64,000 nt of DNA from Circinella umbellata (Eukaryota > Mucoromycota > Mucoromycetes > Mucorales > Lichtheimiaceae). Made by a program: the position numbers and the translations under genes. The stretch is taken from positions 682,001 to 746,000 of the forward strand of contig JAIWNF010000023.1 of the NCBI GenBank assembly GCA_025093555.1. Direction: 5' to 3'. This document shows positions 1 to 11,041 of the stretch, one piece after another (the first letter of the stretch is position 1; every line of letters starts with the position of its first letter). The notes below the pieces were generated by a model. That model searched no databases. It was given only the letters and a program-made list of their open reading frames with translations, and was not told where the DNA came from.

Positions 1-28
1 TACTTTTTTTTTCTCTTCTGATGTATTA

Positions 29-738
29 TCAAATACCTTCAAACTCAGATTCATCCATATTACTAGAGTCATCATCAATTGATGCACTCAATAAAGTGTT
101 ATCAACTTGAATATCATTGTTTCTAACGAAATCATAATCTGATTCTTGTGATAGTTCTTTCTCTGGTTCTGAATCACTTTCAAATTGATTGTAAGGAAGA
201 CTATCATCCAGTGATGCAGGTATTACAACGGGTCGCCGTTCTCTTGTTCTTATTCTCTTGTTACTATTACTACTATTATCATCTTCCAAATCCAAATATG
301 TCTTATTTCTTTCCAGAGGAGTTTCTTCTAAAAATTCATTTTCGACCAAACATTCTGGGGTTCCTTGAATTATATTCATAAAAGTAGACCCATCTACTAC
401 TGGCTCTTTTTTTATAGCTATCGACACGTTTTCATCAAATGGATAAGAAGTAGTAGTAGTAGTTGTAGAGAATAGTTCTTCTGACTCTTCTAGTTTGACA
501 TGAACTTCTTTAAAGTCTTTTTTTTTTATTTGCGAAATACAAGTCAATAAAACAACAATTTTTCATTTTGAATGACACGACGCGTGTCAAAAAAAAAAAA
601 AGTTTCTTTCCTACCTTTAGATTGGTCATTCTGAATGGTCGATTCAATCTCACTTCCTACATTAGTGTTCCTATTGACTCGACTTACTACATTTTTATTC
701 ATACGTTTTCGTCGTGAATATTTTGATTGGGTGAACAT
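29..738 (-). CDS. Hypothetical acidic protein with basic N-terminus (2 exons, 203 aa)
   Basis: Two exons join in frame: 738..615 and 516..29, with a 98-nt GTAGGA...AG intron. The ATG at 738 is the first in-frame ATG and the predicted product is 203 aa. The N-terminus is basic (KYSRRKRMNK). The rest is acidic and Ser/Thr/Asn-rich, with an IKKEP segment that resembles a sumoylation consensus and a basic RIRTRERR patch near residue 120. No domain is recognised and the protein is probably largely disordered. The mix of a basic patch and acidic tracts would suit a nuclear or chromatin protein, but that is only inference. The gene ends within 30 bp of the window edge, and its 3' neighbour is not visible. 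Confidence 0.55.
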
Positions 739-753
739 TGTATATGTCAACAC

Positions 754-2418
754 GGGTAAAAAAAAAAAAAAAAAAGAGGGTTATGTGTGTTACTATGGTA
801 ACAAGTGATTTCTGAAACTAAATAATACAAGTACAATCTTGTGTAACATAATGTTAGAGAATTATGCATGGAGTTAACCAGCCTAATTTTATTATTATTA
901 TTATTATTATAATAAATAAGACCCATTTATAATTAAAATGTTCCATTTTGTCCCTTTGAATCTTAAAGACTGTCGCTTTATAACCAAAACAAAAAAAACA
1001 ATATGTTTTGTAGTTTTATTAAGTTTTTTTTTTTTTTTTTCAACTTTCCATGTGGGTGATTCTGACTACAATATGTAAGTTGATTAAATTATTAAGCGTA
1101 ATAAATAGTAGTCTTTCATATAACAAAAAGACTTTTGTACAAAAGATCAAAATGACAACACTGATATATAATAAAAGTGAAAAGATTTTTATGGTAGTAC
1201 TTACTGTCATGGAAATGAAATGACACAACTTAATAATTGTTTGGCACTCATTGTGTCGTTCCGTTCGATTCTATACTCGTGGTTCTTTTTTTTTAAAAAA
1301 AATCAACTACGTATCCAAGAACTTTCAAGCGGTTTATTATATCTTAATCTTATTTGCATATACATGTTGAACTTTACGTAGCTATTGTAAGTGAGTAATT
1401 GCTTTCGCAGTGATGTTAAAAAAAACACACATCCACATCAGGAACAAAATTATCATACTGCTGAAAAAAAAAAGAACGAGCTGCGCATAACAACACGATT
1501 CTAGAAATTTGCTCAACTAATTCATTTATATTTTTTACAATGATAAATTGTCCCTCTTTGACAATACGTATCAAAAAAAGAAATATACACGTACGTAGTA
1601 GGATAAAATGGTGTCTAGTCATCATAAAAAAGAAGATGTATTTTTTTTCCTCGTTTCATAGTGATTTTTGGACTCTACTAAATAATTTAAAGTATTATGT
1701 ATATGTAATATGAAGTTCAAAGAAATGAAATATATCTCGCAATTACACTGTATTATAGCATTGGTATTAGTACTAATTTAGTAGTACTATGTAGTTTTAT
1801 AGAGTGTATGTGATGATTCTTTAAAAGAAAATCTAAAAGCGTTTGAAAATAAAGGCAGTATACACCCTTTCTTCCTTAAAATTTATCTACAAAGATTTTT
1901 TTTATTTGATTCTAGATTATTCGCAAGATTTTACATATTCGACATGTCAATTTTTGAAGCTAAAAAACACACACCTCACTGTACGTAGTAGGTAATACAG
2001 AAGAAATCGCTCTATTATATATAAACAAAAGGTAGGGCTTATTACAATGCATTCAGTATATATATACGTATAAAATGTTTTATAGAGTCCTTTGAAGGGG
2101 AAAGGAATAAAAATAATGATATTGCAAATAGTGAGAACTTTAAATTAACTGAAGAAAAAAAAAGCAAGATAACTATTCTTTATATATATAACACATATGA
2201 TGTCGATGTCATATGATATCAATTTTATGTTAAGTTTTCTATATTTATCAAAGTGTTATCATTTGTTATGTGGACTGAAAAAAGAGAGTATATTTTAACT
2301 TTCTTTCATGGTTAAGCATAAGCCACCGAAATCATGCAAGTGAACAACCAACTCAAGTTGTCCGCCCGCCCCGCCTCTAACATTTTGTGGATTTACATAT
2401 ATATATATAAAAGAAGTA
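754..2418. other. Intergenic, no gene recognised
   Basis: This 1.7-kb AT-rich spacer separates two divergently transcribed genes. It holds a short (TTA)n run near 890-910, poly-A/T runs and several TACGTA hexamers (near 1308, 1375, 1592, 1982 and 2060). Only short ORFs without recognisable motifs or splice-compatible neighbours are present. Confidence 0.6.
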
Positions 2419-3293
2419 ATGGGAAGAAGAACTGATCGACATTTTGAACAAGAAGAATCTGATGACCATGAAAAGTCATCTATTCCCATGCCAGTAGCAA
2501 TGTGGGATTTTCATCATTGTATTGTATTATAAAAGAAAAACTATATACTCCTCTTTTTCTTTTAAACTTAAAGCAACTACTAAAACAAAAAACTTTATAC
2601 TACAAAATAATAGGTGATCCTAAACGATGTTCTGGTGTCAAACTTGCACGTACCAACATGTTAAAAACCTTAAAACTCAACCAACGTTTTCGAGGTATTG
2701 TTGCATCCCCTGTAGGTGAAAAAGCCGTATCTCCAGCCGATCGACGTATTGTTGAAATGTATGGTGCTTGTGTTGTTGATTGTTCTTGGGCACGCGTTGA
2801 TGAAGTACCATTTAGTAAAATTCGTGGACCTACTGATCGTTTACTACCTTATCTTGTTGCTACCAATCCTGTCAATTATGGTAAACCTTGGAAATTGAAT
2901 TGTGCTGAAGCATTAGCCGCTATTTTTTATATCACTGGTTTCCCAGAACACGGGGAGGCTTTAATGGGCAAGTTTAAATGGGGTCATGCTTTCTCTAAAG
3001 TGAATGGGGCTTTATTGGAAAGATATGCTCAATGTACAGATTCAGCAGATGTAGTTCGTGAACAAAATGAATATTTAAAAGAATTGGAACAAGAGGATGA
3101 AGAAAGACGACGAGAACAAGAAGATGAAGATGATGATCCATTATTATTTAGAAATACCAATCGAGATTATCCAAGTAGTAGTGAAGAAGAAGAATCAGAA
3201 GAAGAGGATTCTGAAGATGAAGATGATTCAGAAGGTGATCGATCCTCTACTGAAGAAATCCAAGATAAATTGGGCAATACTCGTATACGATAA
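2419..3293 (+). CDS. TSR3: 18S rRNA aminocarboxypropyltransferase Tsr3
   Basis: Exons 2419..2518 and 2614..3293 join across a 95-nt intron and encode 259 aa. The splice rebuilds the family signature DFHHCDPKRCSG at about residues 30-41, which supports both the junction and the ATG at 2419. Downstream conserved segments include DCSW, the YLVATNPVNYG stretch and LNCAEALAAIFYITGF. Tsr3 transfers the aminocarboxypropyl group of S-adenosylmethionine to N1-methylpseudouridine in the decoding region of 18S rRNA, a late cytoplasmic step of 40S maturation. The last 70 residues are a Glu/Asp/Ser-rich tail, common in fungal orthologues. The gene converges on eL21, with about 200 bp between stop codons. 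Identification is firm. Confidence 0.95.
2519..2613 (+). other. TSR3 intron
   Basis: GTATTG...TAG intron of 95 nt. Without it the first exon reads into a stop codon shortly after the HHC motif. With it the DPKRCSG motif is continuous. Confidence 0.9.
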
Positions 3294-3495
3294 GAATTTA
3301 ACAATCTCTTTCTTCTCTTCCCAATTTCAAATATATAATTTTTTTTTGTATATAAACAATATCAACAATAAGAACAAAATAAAAAAGAAATAAAAAACAG
3401 AATTTATATTCCCCATCTTATTTTTGTTTTCCTTTTTTTTTTATGCTTTTATTATAGTGGAGCACCAAAATATACAAACATTACTTTTTTTTTCT

Positions 3496-4400
3496 TTACA
3501 AAAGAGTTTCATAAGGAACGGGAGCGATAGTTTGGGGAACGTTCTTGACGGCCTTAACGTAACGGGCTTCACGGGGTTGAGCTGGAAGACGCTTCAAGAA
3601 GACCTTGGCTATAAAAAAAAAATAATTAAAATGGTTTTATGAGATTTTTTTTTATAATTCTTGAGTATATATAAAATTTGTCCAATTCCAAAATAATAAT
3701 AATAAAAAACTTACCACCGGATTCCTTAGCGGCAGCCTTCTTGGCACGGTTTTCCTTAACACGGTCCAAGAATTCTTGACGACACTTGGAGTGCTTAACG
3801 TGTTCAATACGGAGGTTGACACGCTTTTCCATGAAGCGGCCACCAACCTTCTTGTGAATAATCACACCAACAGCAGACTTGGTGACGTTGTAAACAACAC
3901 CAGTACGGCTATATTATTATTTAATCAAAAAATATACATACAAAAAAAAAAAAAATTAATATCACACACTTGATTAATTTCAAAAACCCAAACATCATGA
4001 AAACAAATTGTTATCTCTCTTTCCTTTCAAAACACAAAACACTTTCTTTTTTTTAAAAAAAAAAGAATACATACCCGTGGTAGAACTTGTGGGGCATACC
4101 CTTTTGGACGGCAGCATTAGCCTTAATGTCGACAATGTCACCGACCTTGTAAGTCTTCAAGTAAGTCGACAATGGAATAGCACCATGGTCGCGGAACTTG
4201 CGAGAGAACATGTGGCGGGTGCGAGCGCGAACTAATTATCAACATATATTTTTTTAATTAAGTTATTTCGAAAGTAAAAAAATATTTTTTTTTTTGGAAA
4301 GGTCATGAAAATCGCTCCCCAAAAAAAAAATTATTCATTATTCTTAATTATTTTTTTTTGTTCCTTAATCGATTTACTTACGACCGAAAGAGTGCGGCAT
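3496..4400 (-). CDS. RPL21: 60S ribosomal protein eL21
   Basis: Four coding exons (4400..4382, 4231..4075, 3908..3715, 3608..3496) give exactly 160 aa, the usual length of eL21. The product starts MPHSFG and contains [39 protein letters not shown] and ends with a VPYETL-type C-terminus, all typical of eukaryotic L21e. It is a structural protein of the large ribosomal subunit. The first coding exon is only 19 nt, and a further intron lies in the 5' UTR with its acceptor one base before the ATG. Codons are C-ending (GTC, ACC, AAG), more so than in neighbouring genes, as expected for a highly expressed gene. Confidence 0.97.
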
Positions 4401-4401
4401 G

Positions 4402-4517
4402 CTATATATATAAATAAATGAATGAATTTACATTAATATAATTATAAAACTTTTTAAAAAAAAAGGTTGTCTTTTTTTTAAAATGAATTAGATTTATAGG
4501 TCTTTTTTTTTTTTTAC
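4402..4517 (-). other. 5'-UTR intron of eL21 gene
   Basis: On the minus strand a GTAAAA donor at 4517 follows TGTCAG, and a TATATAG acceptor ends at 4402, one base upstream of the ATG at 4400. 5'-UTR introns are common in fungal ribosomal protein genes. Splicing has not been observed directly. Confidence 0.6.
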
Positions 4518-5110
4518 CTGACAAATTAACTACGGGGCTGTTGGAAACAGGAAAAGAGGAGGGACTCGTTTGAATAAGGCTACTTTAGATACTTGAAGGG
4601 TGCAAAAAATTTTTTTTTGTTCGGCGTTCAAAAATTTTCATTGGCTACAAACAAAAAATCCAAACGACAAGAGGCTTTGCTTTTTTTTTTTATAACTCAT
4701 TTTTTCTCTAATAATTTGCCTGACAACAAAAATTTTGGGTTTTCGATTAGGTTATTTCATATGGAAGTACATTATCCATTTCATAGTTATATATAGTAGA
4801 AAATGCCAAATAAAATAAATTGAGATATATGTGTATTTAATATGCTTTTTATAAATGAAAAGAAAAGAAATGATGATACAAAATATTAATAAAAAGAAAA
4901 TGCTAATATGAAATGTACTATATAAAAAAAAAGAAGTTAACATACAAAGAAATTGAATAAAATAGAATGGAGAAGGGTTGTTTTTTTTTAAAAAAAAAGA
5001 GAATTTGAATAAAATGGGGGGAAAAAAAAAGGGTAAGAAAAGGGAATTCTGGTTCTTTCTATACAAAACATTTTTTATCTGGTTATTGTTATTATTATTA
5101 TTTATCATAT

Positions 5111-7478
5111 TTAATCAGATCTGTCAAATTTATAACTCTTTCTTTCTGGTTGTTCATCTCCACCTCGATTAAAATCACGGCTGTAACCACGATGGTTACT
5201 ATCACGACGACGGTCATTATAACTACCACTGATTTTATCACGGCGGTCATTGTAACGTTTATTGTCTTGACGATCACCATAACGTTCACTGTTGTTATCA
5301 CGACGGTTATTGAAACGTTCACTATTGTTATCGCGACGGTTATTGTAACGTTCACTATTGTTATCGCGACGGTCATTGTATCGATCACTGCTGTTATCAC
5401 GACGACGGTAAGAATCTCTTCTTTCAGATTGAGAATCATCAAATCTGTTGTTGAAGAATCCATCATTTGAACGTCTTTCACGTCTTGGTGAGAAAGAAGA
5501 ATTGAATGATCCTCTTCGTGAGTTATCTCGTCTCTTTTCAACAAGACCTACTTGTTGAAGGAATCTTGGTGAAAGATGAGGAATTTCTTCAATATCCAAA
5601 CCACGTAAGAATGCTCCAGCATGTTCCAATGTATCTTCACGAGAACGTCTCAATGTTTGCATTCTACCCACATCTATTTATATATATATATAAAGAAAAC
5701 ATTATTAACAAAAAAAAAAGGTCTTTGATTCATATTGTCATCCTCCAACCTAACCCCACATCCATAAAAAAAAAAGAAAACTTACAGTATCCGAGATAAG
5801 AGGTATAGATTTCACGAGTAAATTCTTCATCTACCATTTTTTCCTTGAAATAACCCATAAGCCTCTTTGTTTCTTCGTGTTCATCTTCATTAATTTCAGG
5901 TGCAATTAAACTTTCAACTGGTAAATCACCAATTTCATGCTTGATAAAAGCATCTTCGAATGGAGCAGCTACCAAAATACCTTCACCAGCATTACCAGCA
6001 CGACCTGTACGACCTAATCGATGGATATATTGTTCACGGGATGAAGGAACACCAACTTGTACAACCAAGGAAACACCTGGATAATCGACACCACGAGCAG
6101 ATACATCTGATGTGAACAAAATACCACCTTCTCTTGCACGTTTGAATTGTTGAGAGATTCGACTACGTTCATTTTGATTCTTGCGTGAATGTAATTCGTA
6201 TACACGACGTTCTGGTAACAAAAGTTTGAATAATCTAGCATAGGCCATGGTGGATTTGGTTGTAGGTAAGAACACAATAGTCTTGCCTTCATTGGCAGCT
6301 TCATAATTTTGCAACAAATTACGCAATAAAGGAATTTGTTCCTTATAAGGAGCAACCAATGCTGATTGTTTTACGTGCAAATGTGTATTGACATCTTCTT
6401 CACCGACGGTATCAATTAACTCATAGTCCTTGGAAAGTGCAAATTTACCAACAGATCCACGAATTTCATCCGATAAAGTAGCAGAAAACAACAAAGTTTG
6501 TCGATTCTCCTTTGGTAAGTAACTCAAAATACGTTCAACTTCTTGTTTAAATCCCATATCGACCAATTGGTCTGCTTCATCCAAAACCAAAACTTGAGTA
6601 GTTGCTACCATTTTACGGAAATGTTGACGGCTTTCCAACAAATCATTTAAACGACCTGGAGTACCCACGACAATATCACAACGAGAACGTTCAAGACCCT
6701 TGATTTGTTTAAATTTGGATTCACCACCAACAAAACAATGAACATTCAATGGATAAAACTTGGTCAATTTTGTAGCTTCTTGAGCAATTTGATGGGCCAA
6801 TTCACGTGTAGGCGAAATAATGAAAATGGAGGAACCATCAAAATGACGTAAATCTGACTTATCTTTGCCAGCAACCACTTTTTCTAATGCAGCAACCAAA
6901 AAGGCAAGTGTTTTACCAGTACCCGTTTTAGCCTTGACAAACATATCATTTGTATTTGGAAGACGAGACAAGACGGCTTCTTGAACAGTAGACATGGTAT
7001 CATATCTAAAAACAGATTTTAAAGCTTGTTGACTCAATGGATGAATGGCTTTCAAATCGGCAAAACGTTTTGGTTTTGGTTTCTCAGGTGAAACTTCCTC
7101 TACTGTTACTGGTTCCTCTTTTGAAATGATAGTTTCAGTAGTAGTAGCGGTAGCAACAACAACAGGTTCCTTGGTAACTGAAGCAGCAACTGCTGCATTT
7201 CTGTTGTATAAGGTAGGTTGAACATGGAGTAAACGACGAGTTAAAGGTACATTGGTTAATGTAACGTTTCTGCCAACAATAGATCGTGGACCTGTCAAAA
7301 AAAGGTAAATTAAGTTTTTTCAGTCGATCTATTTTTTTCTCCATGTTTTTTTTTACAGCATATTTTATTATATTATTATTCTATATATTTTACCTGTAGT
7401 TGTAGTAGTAACACGGATAGCATTACGTGTGGTATATAAAGAGAGACCTGAGATTGCTCGAATGGTGTGCTGTAACAT
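5111..7478 (-). CDS. Mitochondrial DEAD-box RNA helicase, Mss116/CYT-19-like
   Basis: Three exons (7478..7394, 7291..5786, 5673..5111) encode 717 aa. Exon 1 supplies an amphipathic, Arg/Thr-rich N-terminus without acids (MLQHTIRAISGLSLYTTRNA), a likely mitochondrial presequence. The helicase core has AKTGTGKT near residue 150, PTRELA, TPGRL, DEAD near 266, SAT near 298, SARGVDYP near 425 and HRLGRTGRAG near 452, so both RecA lobes are complete. The core and the C-terminal extension fit mitochondrial Mss116/CYT-19 proteins, which chaperone group I/II intron splicing and translation. The tail from about residue 570 is an Arg/Asp/Asn-rich low-complexity segment with a tandem RRDNNSERYN-type decapeptide. 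It is analogous to the basic tail of CYT-19, which tethers RNA. The gene is divergent from PIN4. The choice between Mss116 and a close paralogue is inferred. Confidence 0.88.
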
Positions 7479-7718
7479 TATTATAATATAAAATGTTATG
7501 TCAACACAAAATAAGGGAAAGGGGGAAAAAAAAGTTATGGAAAAGGATAAAGAAAAAAATAACTCCAGGGCTATCGGACCTTTTTTATAGTTACACAAAA
7601 AAAGGTTACTTTAAACAATTTGCATTATTGTGGCTTAGATGAATCCAAGTTTACCCTATAGACACGCATATTTCTAGCATATCCACTTTCCTATTAACAT
7701 TTAATATTATATTAGAAA
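7479..7718. promoter_or_regulatory. Shared divergent promoter region
   Basis: Only 240 bp separate the start codons of the mitochondrial helicase (-) and the Par14 gene (+), so both 5' UTRs and core promoters must lie here. The sequence is AT-rich with a GA/CT-rich stretch near 7510-7560. No specific element could be assigned. Confidence 0.5.
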
Positions 7719-8990
7719 ATGCCTAAAAAGAAACAAGCTGCTGGACAAAAGACAAAAGCTGCTGCATCTGGTAAAAAAAAAAAGAAATATTTGAAATGAA
7801 CTAATTAATAAAAGTCCTTTATGTTCATTTCATTTAGGTGATGATGGAAAAAAGTCAGGCAAGTTGAAAGCTGCCAACAGTATCAAGGTAACAAGTTTTA
7901 AGTCCAAAAAAAAAAAAACTCTACACAAAAATAAAGTGATAACTTATATATATGTATTATATATTATAATAGGTGCGACATATTCTTTGTGAAAAGCACG
8001 CCAAGGTATTTTTAATAATATATCAATGGATTTATATTGTTTTGGGACCTCAAAAGAAGTATTAACAAATAAATTAAATAAGGTAATGGAAGCTTTAGCA
8101 AAAATCAAAGAAGAAAATATGAGATTTGATAAGGTATGTAAAAGAAAAAAAACCCGTCTTTTTTATATTATTATAATCTAATTAATATTATGGGCTCTAT
8201 TAAACTTTTTTTTTAGGTCGCAGAATTATATAGTGAAGATAAAGCAAAAGCAGGAGGTAAAAAAAAAAAAAAAAAAAAAAGAACGATAACCTCGCGGAGG
8301 AATTATAATATAAATTTACTTAATCTCGTATATTCTTCTTTTTATCATATAAGGTTCATTGGGATGGATGACGCGAGGTTCAATGGTTGGAGCTTTTCAA
8401 GATGCAGGTAAAAGGATTATTAGGGGTTGAAAAAAAGAAAAAAGATTTGGTTTCAAAAAGAGAAGTTGAAAAATGATGGATTGTTGTGTGAGACAAACTA
8501 CTCCCCCTCCCCTCTTTTTTTTTTAACTCCTAATAACAATATTTTTCTTTTTTCAGCTTTTGCATTACAACCAAGTACTTGTGGTAAGTTATATAAAATA
8601 AAATCAGAAAAAAAGAGGGGTAGGAGTATTGAACTAGAAAGGGAGAAGGGGAGTAGGTTCAATATAGAGTACTAATATATATAATTTATGCAATTATCGT
8701 ATAATAATTAGATAAACCCATCTTGACTGATCCACCCGTAAGTAATTTTTATTTCCCATTTTTTTTCTTTATAATAATAAACTGTAATTCATTTTTTATT
8801 AATTAATAATATATAATATTATATTATTCTATAGGTTAAAACAGGGTTTGGTTACCATATTATTATGGTGGTAAGTTTTAAAATATACATCAAGCAAGAA
8901 ACCATAACACAACATGTATATAATAATATATAACTTTTTTATTTTTTTACTATGTATTTTTTTTTCCAAAATCAGGAGGAGCGCAAGTAG
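7719..8990 (+). CDS. PIN4: Par14/PIN4-type parvulin peptidyl-prolyl isomerase (10 exons)
   Basis: Ten short exons (7719..7770, 7838..7887, 7973..8005, 8083..8133, 8217..8256, 8354..8407, 8557..8583, 8712..8737, 8835..8870, 8976..8990) splice in frame to 127 aa. This is close to human PIN4 (131 aa). The product has a Lys/Ala/Gly-rich N-terminus, then the parvulin signatures [47 protein letters not shown] and GFGYHIIMV. Parvulins isomerise peptidyl-prolyl bonds. Par14 proteins lack the WW domain of Pin1, do not require phospho-substrates, and act in pre-rRNA processing, chromatin or mitochondria. Coding exons are 15-54 nt, so none stands out as an ORF. The gene is divergent from the mitochondrial helicase. 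Confidence 0.95.
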
Positions 8991-10075
8991 GCAGGTGGTC
9001 TGAGAGTTTCACACATTTTTTTTTCAGCTCAGCTTTTATAACCGCAAAAAAAAAAAAAAAAATGTTAACTTAAAAACATTTAACCGACCGCACATGGCAT
9101 TATTGTTACCTAGTTACACATTTTTGTGTTTTTTAAACCAATAAAAAAGAAGGAGGAGATTTCTTTACGTTTCTGTGTTACATGGAGAAAAAAAGCTCCG
9201 CAGAAATGAAGATATAATTTTTTTTTGGTTTTTTTTGTATGCATCTTTATAAAAAGTCATTATATGGTTCTAATTCAATTCCCCTAAATTGATATAATCA
9301 AAATAATCAATATCAATTATAAAATTGATTTATTTTCATTATTTAAATCCATTCATTTATAAAGTAGAAAATCGTAGTACATAAAATATGAAAGAAGTAT
9401 ATATTATTGCTAGGTAACACAGCTCATGGCAAAAAAACCACATCGCTTATTTCTACATGGCAAGTGACACGTGGAATAGTTCCATAAAGTAAATATTTTA
9501 TCATTCAAAAAAAGTTGTTGTTTGTTATTATGTATAGGATAAAATAAAAAGGGATCTATTTTTTTTTACATCTAAAAAGGTATCCTTAGTGATACTACAT
9601 AATATTATTAAGGAGGTGAATATATATTACTAGTAAGAACAACAAACAACAGAGAAAGTAAAATTATAATAGGGCCCCGATATAATGTATATATGTATAT
9701 ATATATATTATTATTATTATTATTATTATTATTGCAGAAATCAAACAGACTTGTAAAAAAAAAAAAGTGTGTTACACGCACTCAATACAGACGTCCTTAA
9801 CACGCATATACCCAACATAACACATAACACAAAAAAAAAAAAAAAGGTCCTGACTTTTTCTTTTTCTCTTATTTCTTTTTTATTTTTTCCCTTTCATCCG
9901 GATTCTTTTTTTTTTTTACAACAAAGAGGGATTAATTTTTTAACCTCTTTTTCTTTCTCTTTCTTAACTTTATAATTTATTCTATCATTTTTTTTTTACT
10001 TTGTTTCTAATTCGATATCTTTTTTCTTTTTATAATTAAATATATATAAAATATTTCAAGTGATTCAATTATCAA
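8991..10075. other. Intergenic; long pyrimidine-rich leader before next gene
   Basis: No coding signal is seen. It contains a (ATT)n run near 9708-9733. From about 9855 to 10030, just upstream of the next ATG, lies a strongly T/C-rich tract of the kind found in fungal promoters or leaders. Confidence 0.5.
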
Positions 10076-11041
10076 ATGAACAACGACGAGATTATTACAA
10101 CAAATAATTCCTTAACAACAGCTGGTCTGATACATCACAGTACTCATGCTAGTACTAGTAGTAATAGTAGTAGACACCAAGCATTACCATCGCTATCTTC
10201 CTCCGTATCTAGTTCATCCTCTGTATTAAGTAACTCCGTACCTTTATCCCCTGCTTCTATATCACTTCATCAACATACTGCAATATTAAAACGAACCAAT
10301 TCTTCTTCATCACCCCAAACAATTGGATATAATGCTTTACAATTACCTCAACGTTCAGCATCTGCTGGTTCTCTTATGCGACCACAGCAACAACAACAAC
10401 AACAGCAACAGCAACAATATTCACCTGTTTTACGACATACAGCTCAACCTCTCCGACCAGCATCTTGGGTAGAACGAAGACAAAACCCCGAAACAATGGA
10501 AAGTCGTCGTGTCTCATTTAATGAACGTGTTGTAATTATATCTTCTCAACAACAAGAACAAGATTCTAATAAGAATAAGAATAAATCACAATCTATTTAT
10601 TCAACATCGTTTATAAATAATCCCCCTACACTTATTAGTGAACAACAACAACAATCATCTAATAATAGTAATTCATCTAATAATACAAATAATATTTGGT
10701 GGGATGAATCACAATTAGCAATGGAACTTGCCGAAGATGATTTAATAGAAGAAACTCGACAAAAAAAACGTACACCTTCTGCTCGACGATTAAAAGAAAA
10801 ACTAATGAATTCAATTATATCTAATACTTCTTCAGCATCTTCCATAACATCATCATCCAATAATTCTATCAAATCATCTTCTTTACATAATATTAATACT
10901 ATTAATACAAATAATAGTAATAATAACAACCGATATCCTGAAATAGTACCTTCTCCAATGACAGCATCACCTAATAATAAGAGTAATAGTAAAAATAAAT
11001 TTACTAGATCACTCAAGAAATTGACAGGATTCATTTTTTAA
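10076..11041 (+). CDS. Low-complexity protein with PP1-docking-like RVSF motif (321 aa)
   Basis: A single uninterrupted exon encodes 321 aa. The protein is Ser/Asn/Gln-rich with a poly-Gln run near residue 105-115 and poly-Asn stretches, so it is probably disordered. The ordered-looking islands are SRRVSFNERVVI near residue 143, WWDESQLAMELAEDDLIEETRQ near 215, a basic RRLKEKLMNSI segment near 240 and a basic/hydrophobic C-terminus SLKKLTGFIF. RVSF fits the RVxF docking consensus for protein phosphatase 1, and WWDESQ may be a second linear motif. The function is unknown, and a PP1-regulatory or scaffold role is inference only. The start is the first ATG after a long pyrimidine-rich leader. 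Confidence 0.65.
   Translation: MNNDEIITTNNSLTTAGLIHHSTHASTSSNSSRHQALPSLSSSVSSSSSVLSNSVPLSPASISLHQHTAILKRTNSSSSPQTIGYNALQLPQRSASAGSLMRPQQQQQQQQQQQYSPVLRHTAQPLRPASWVERRQNPETMESRRVSFNERVVIISSQQQEQDSNKNKNKSQSIYSTSFINNPPTLISEQQQQSSNNSNSSNNTNNIWWDESQLAMELAEDDLIEETRQKKRTPSARRLKEKLMNSIISNTSSASSITSSSNNSIKSSSLHNINTINTNNSNNNNRYPEIVPSPMTASPNNKSNSKNKFTRSLKKLTGFIF

Noticed and set aside
29..547. Starting the first gene at an ATG inside the intron (547)
   Set aside because: The frame continues upstream through a proper GT-AG intron to a basic exon with an ATG at 738. The internal start would translate intron sequence.
10597..11034. 145-codon Leu-rich ORF antisense to the 321-aa protein
   Set aside because: Mirror image of the Asn/Ser codon-rich sense strand (AAT/ATT read as Leu/Ile). 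No independent support.
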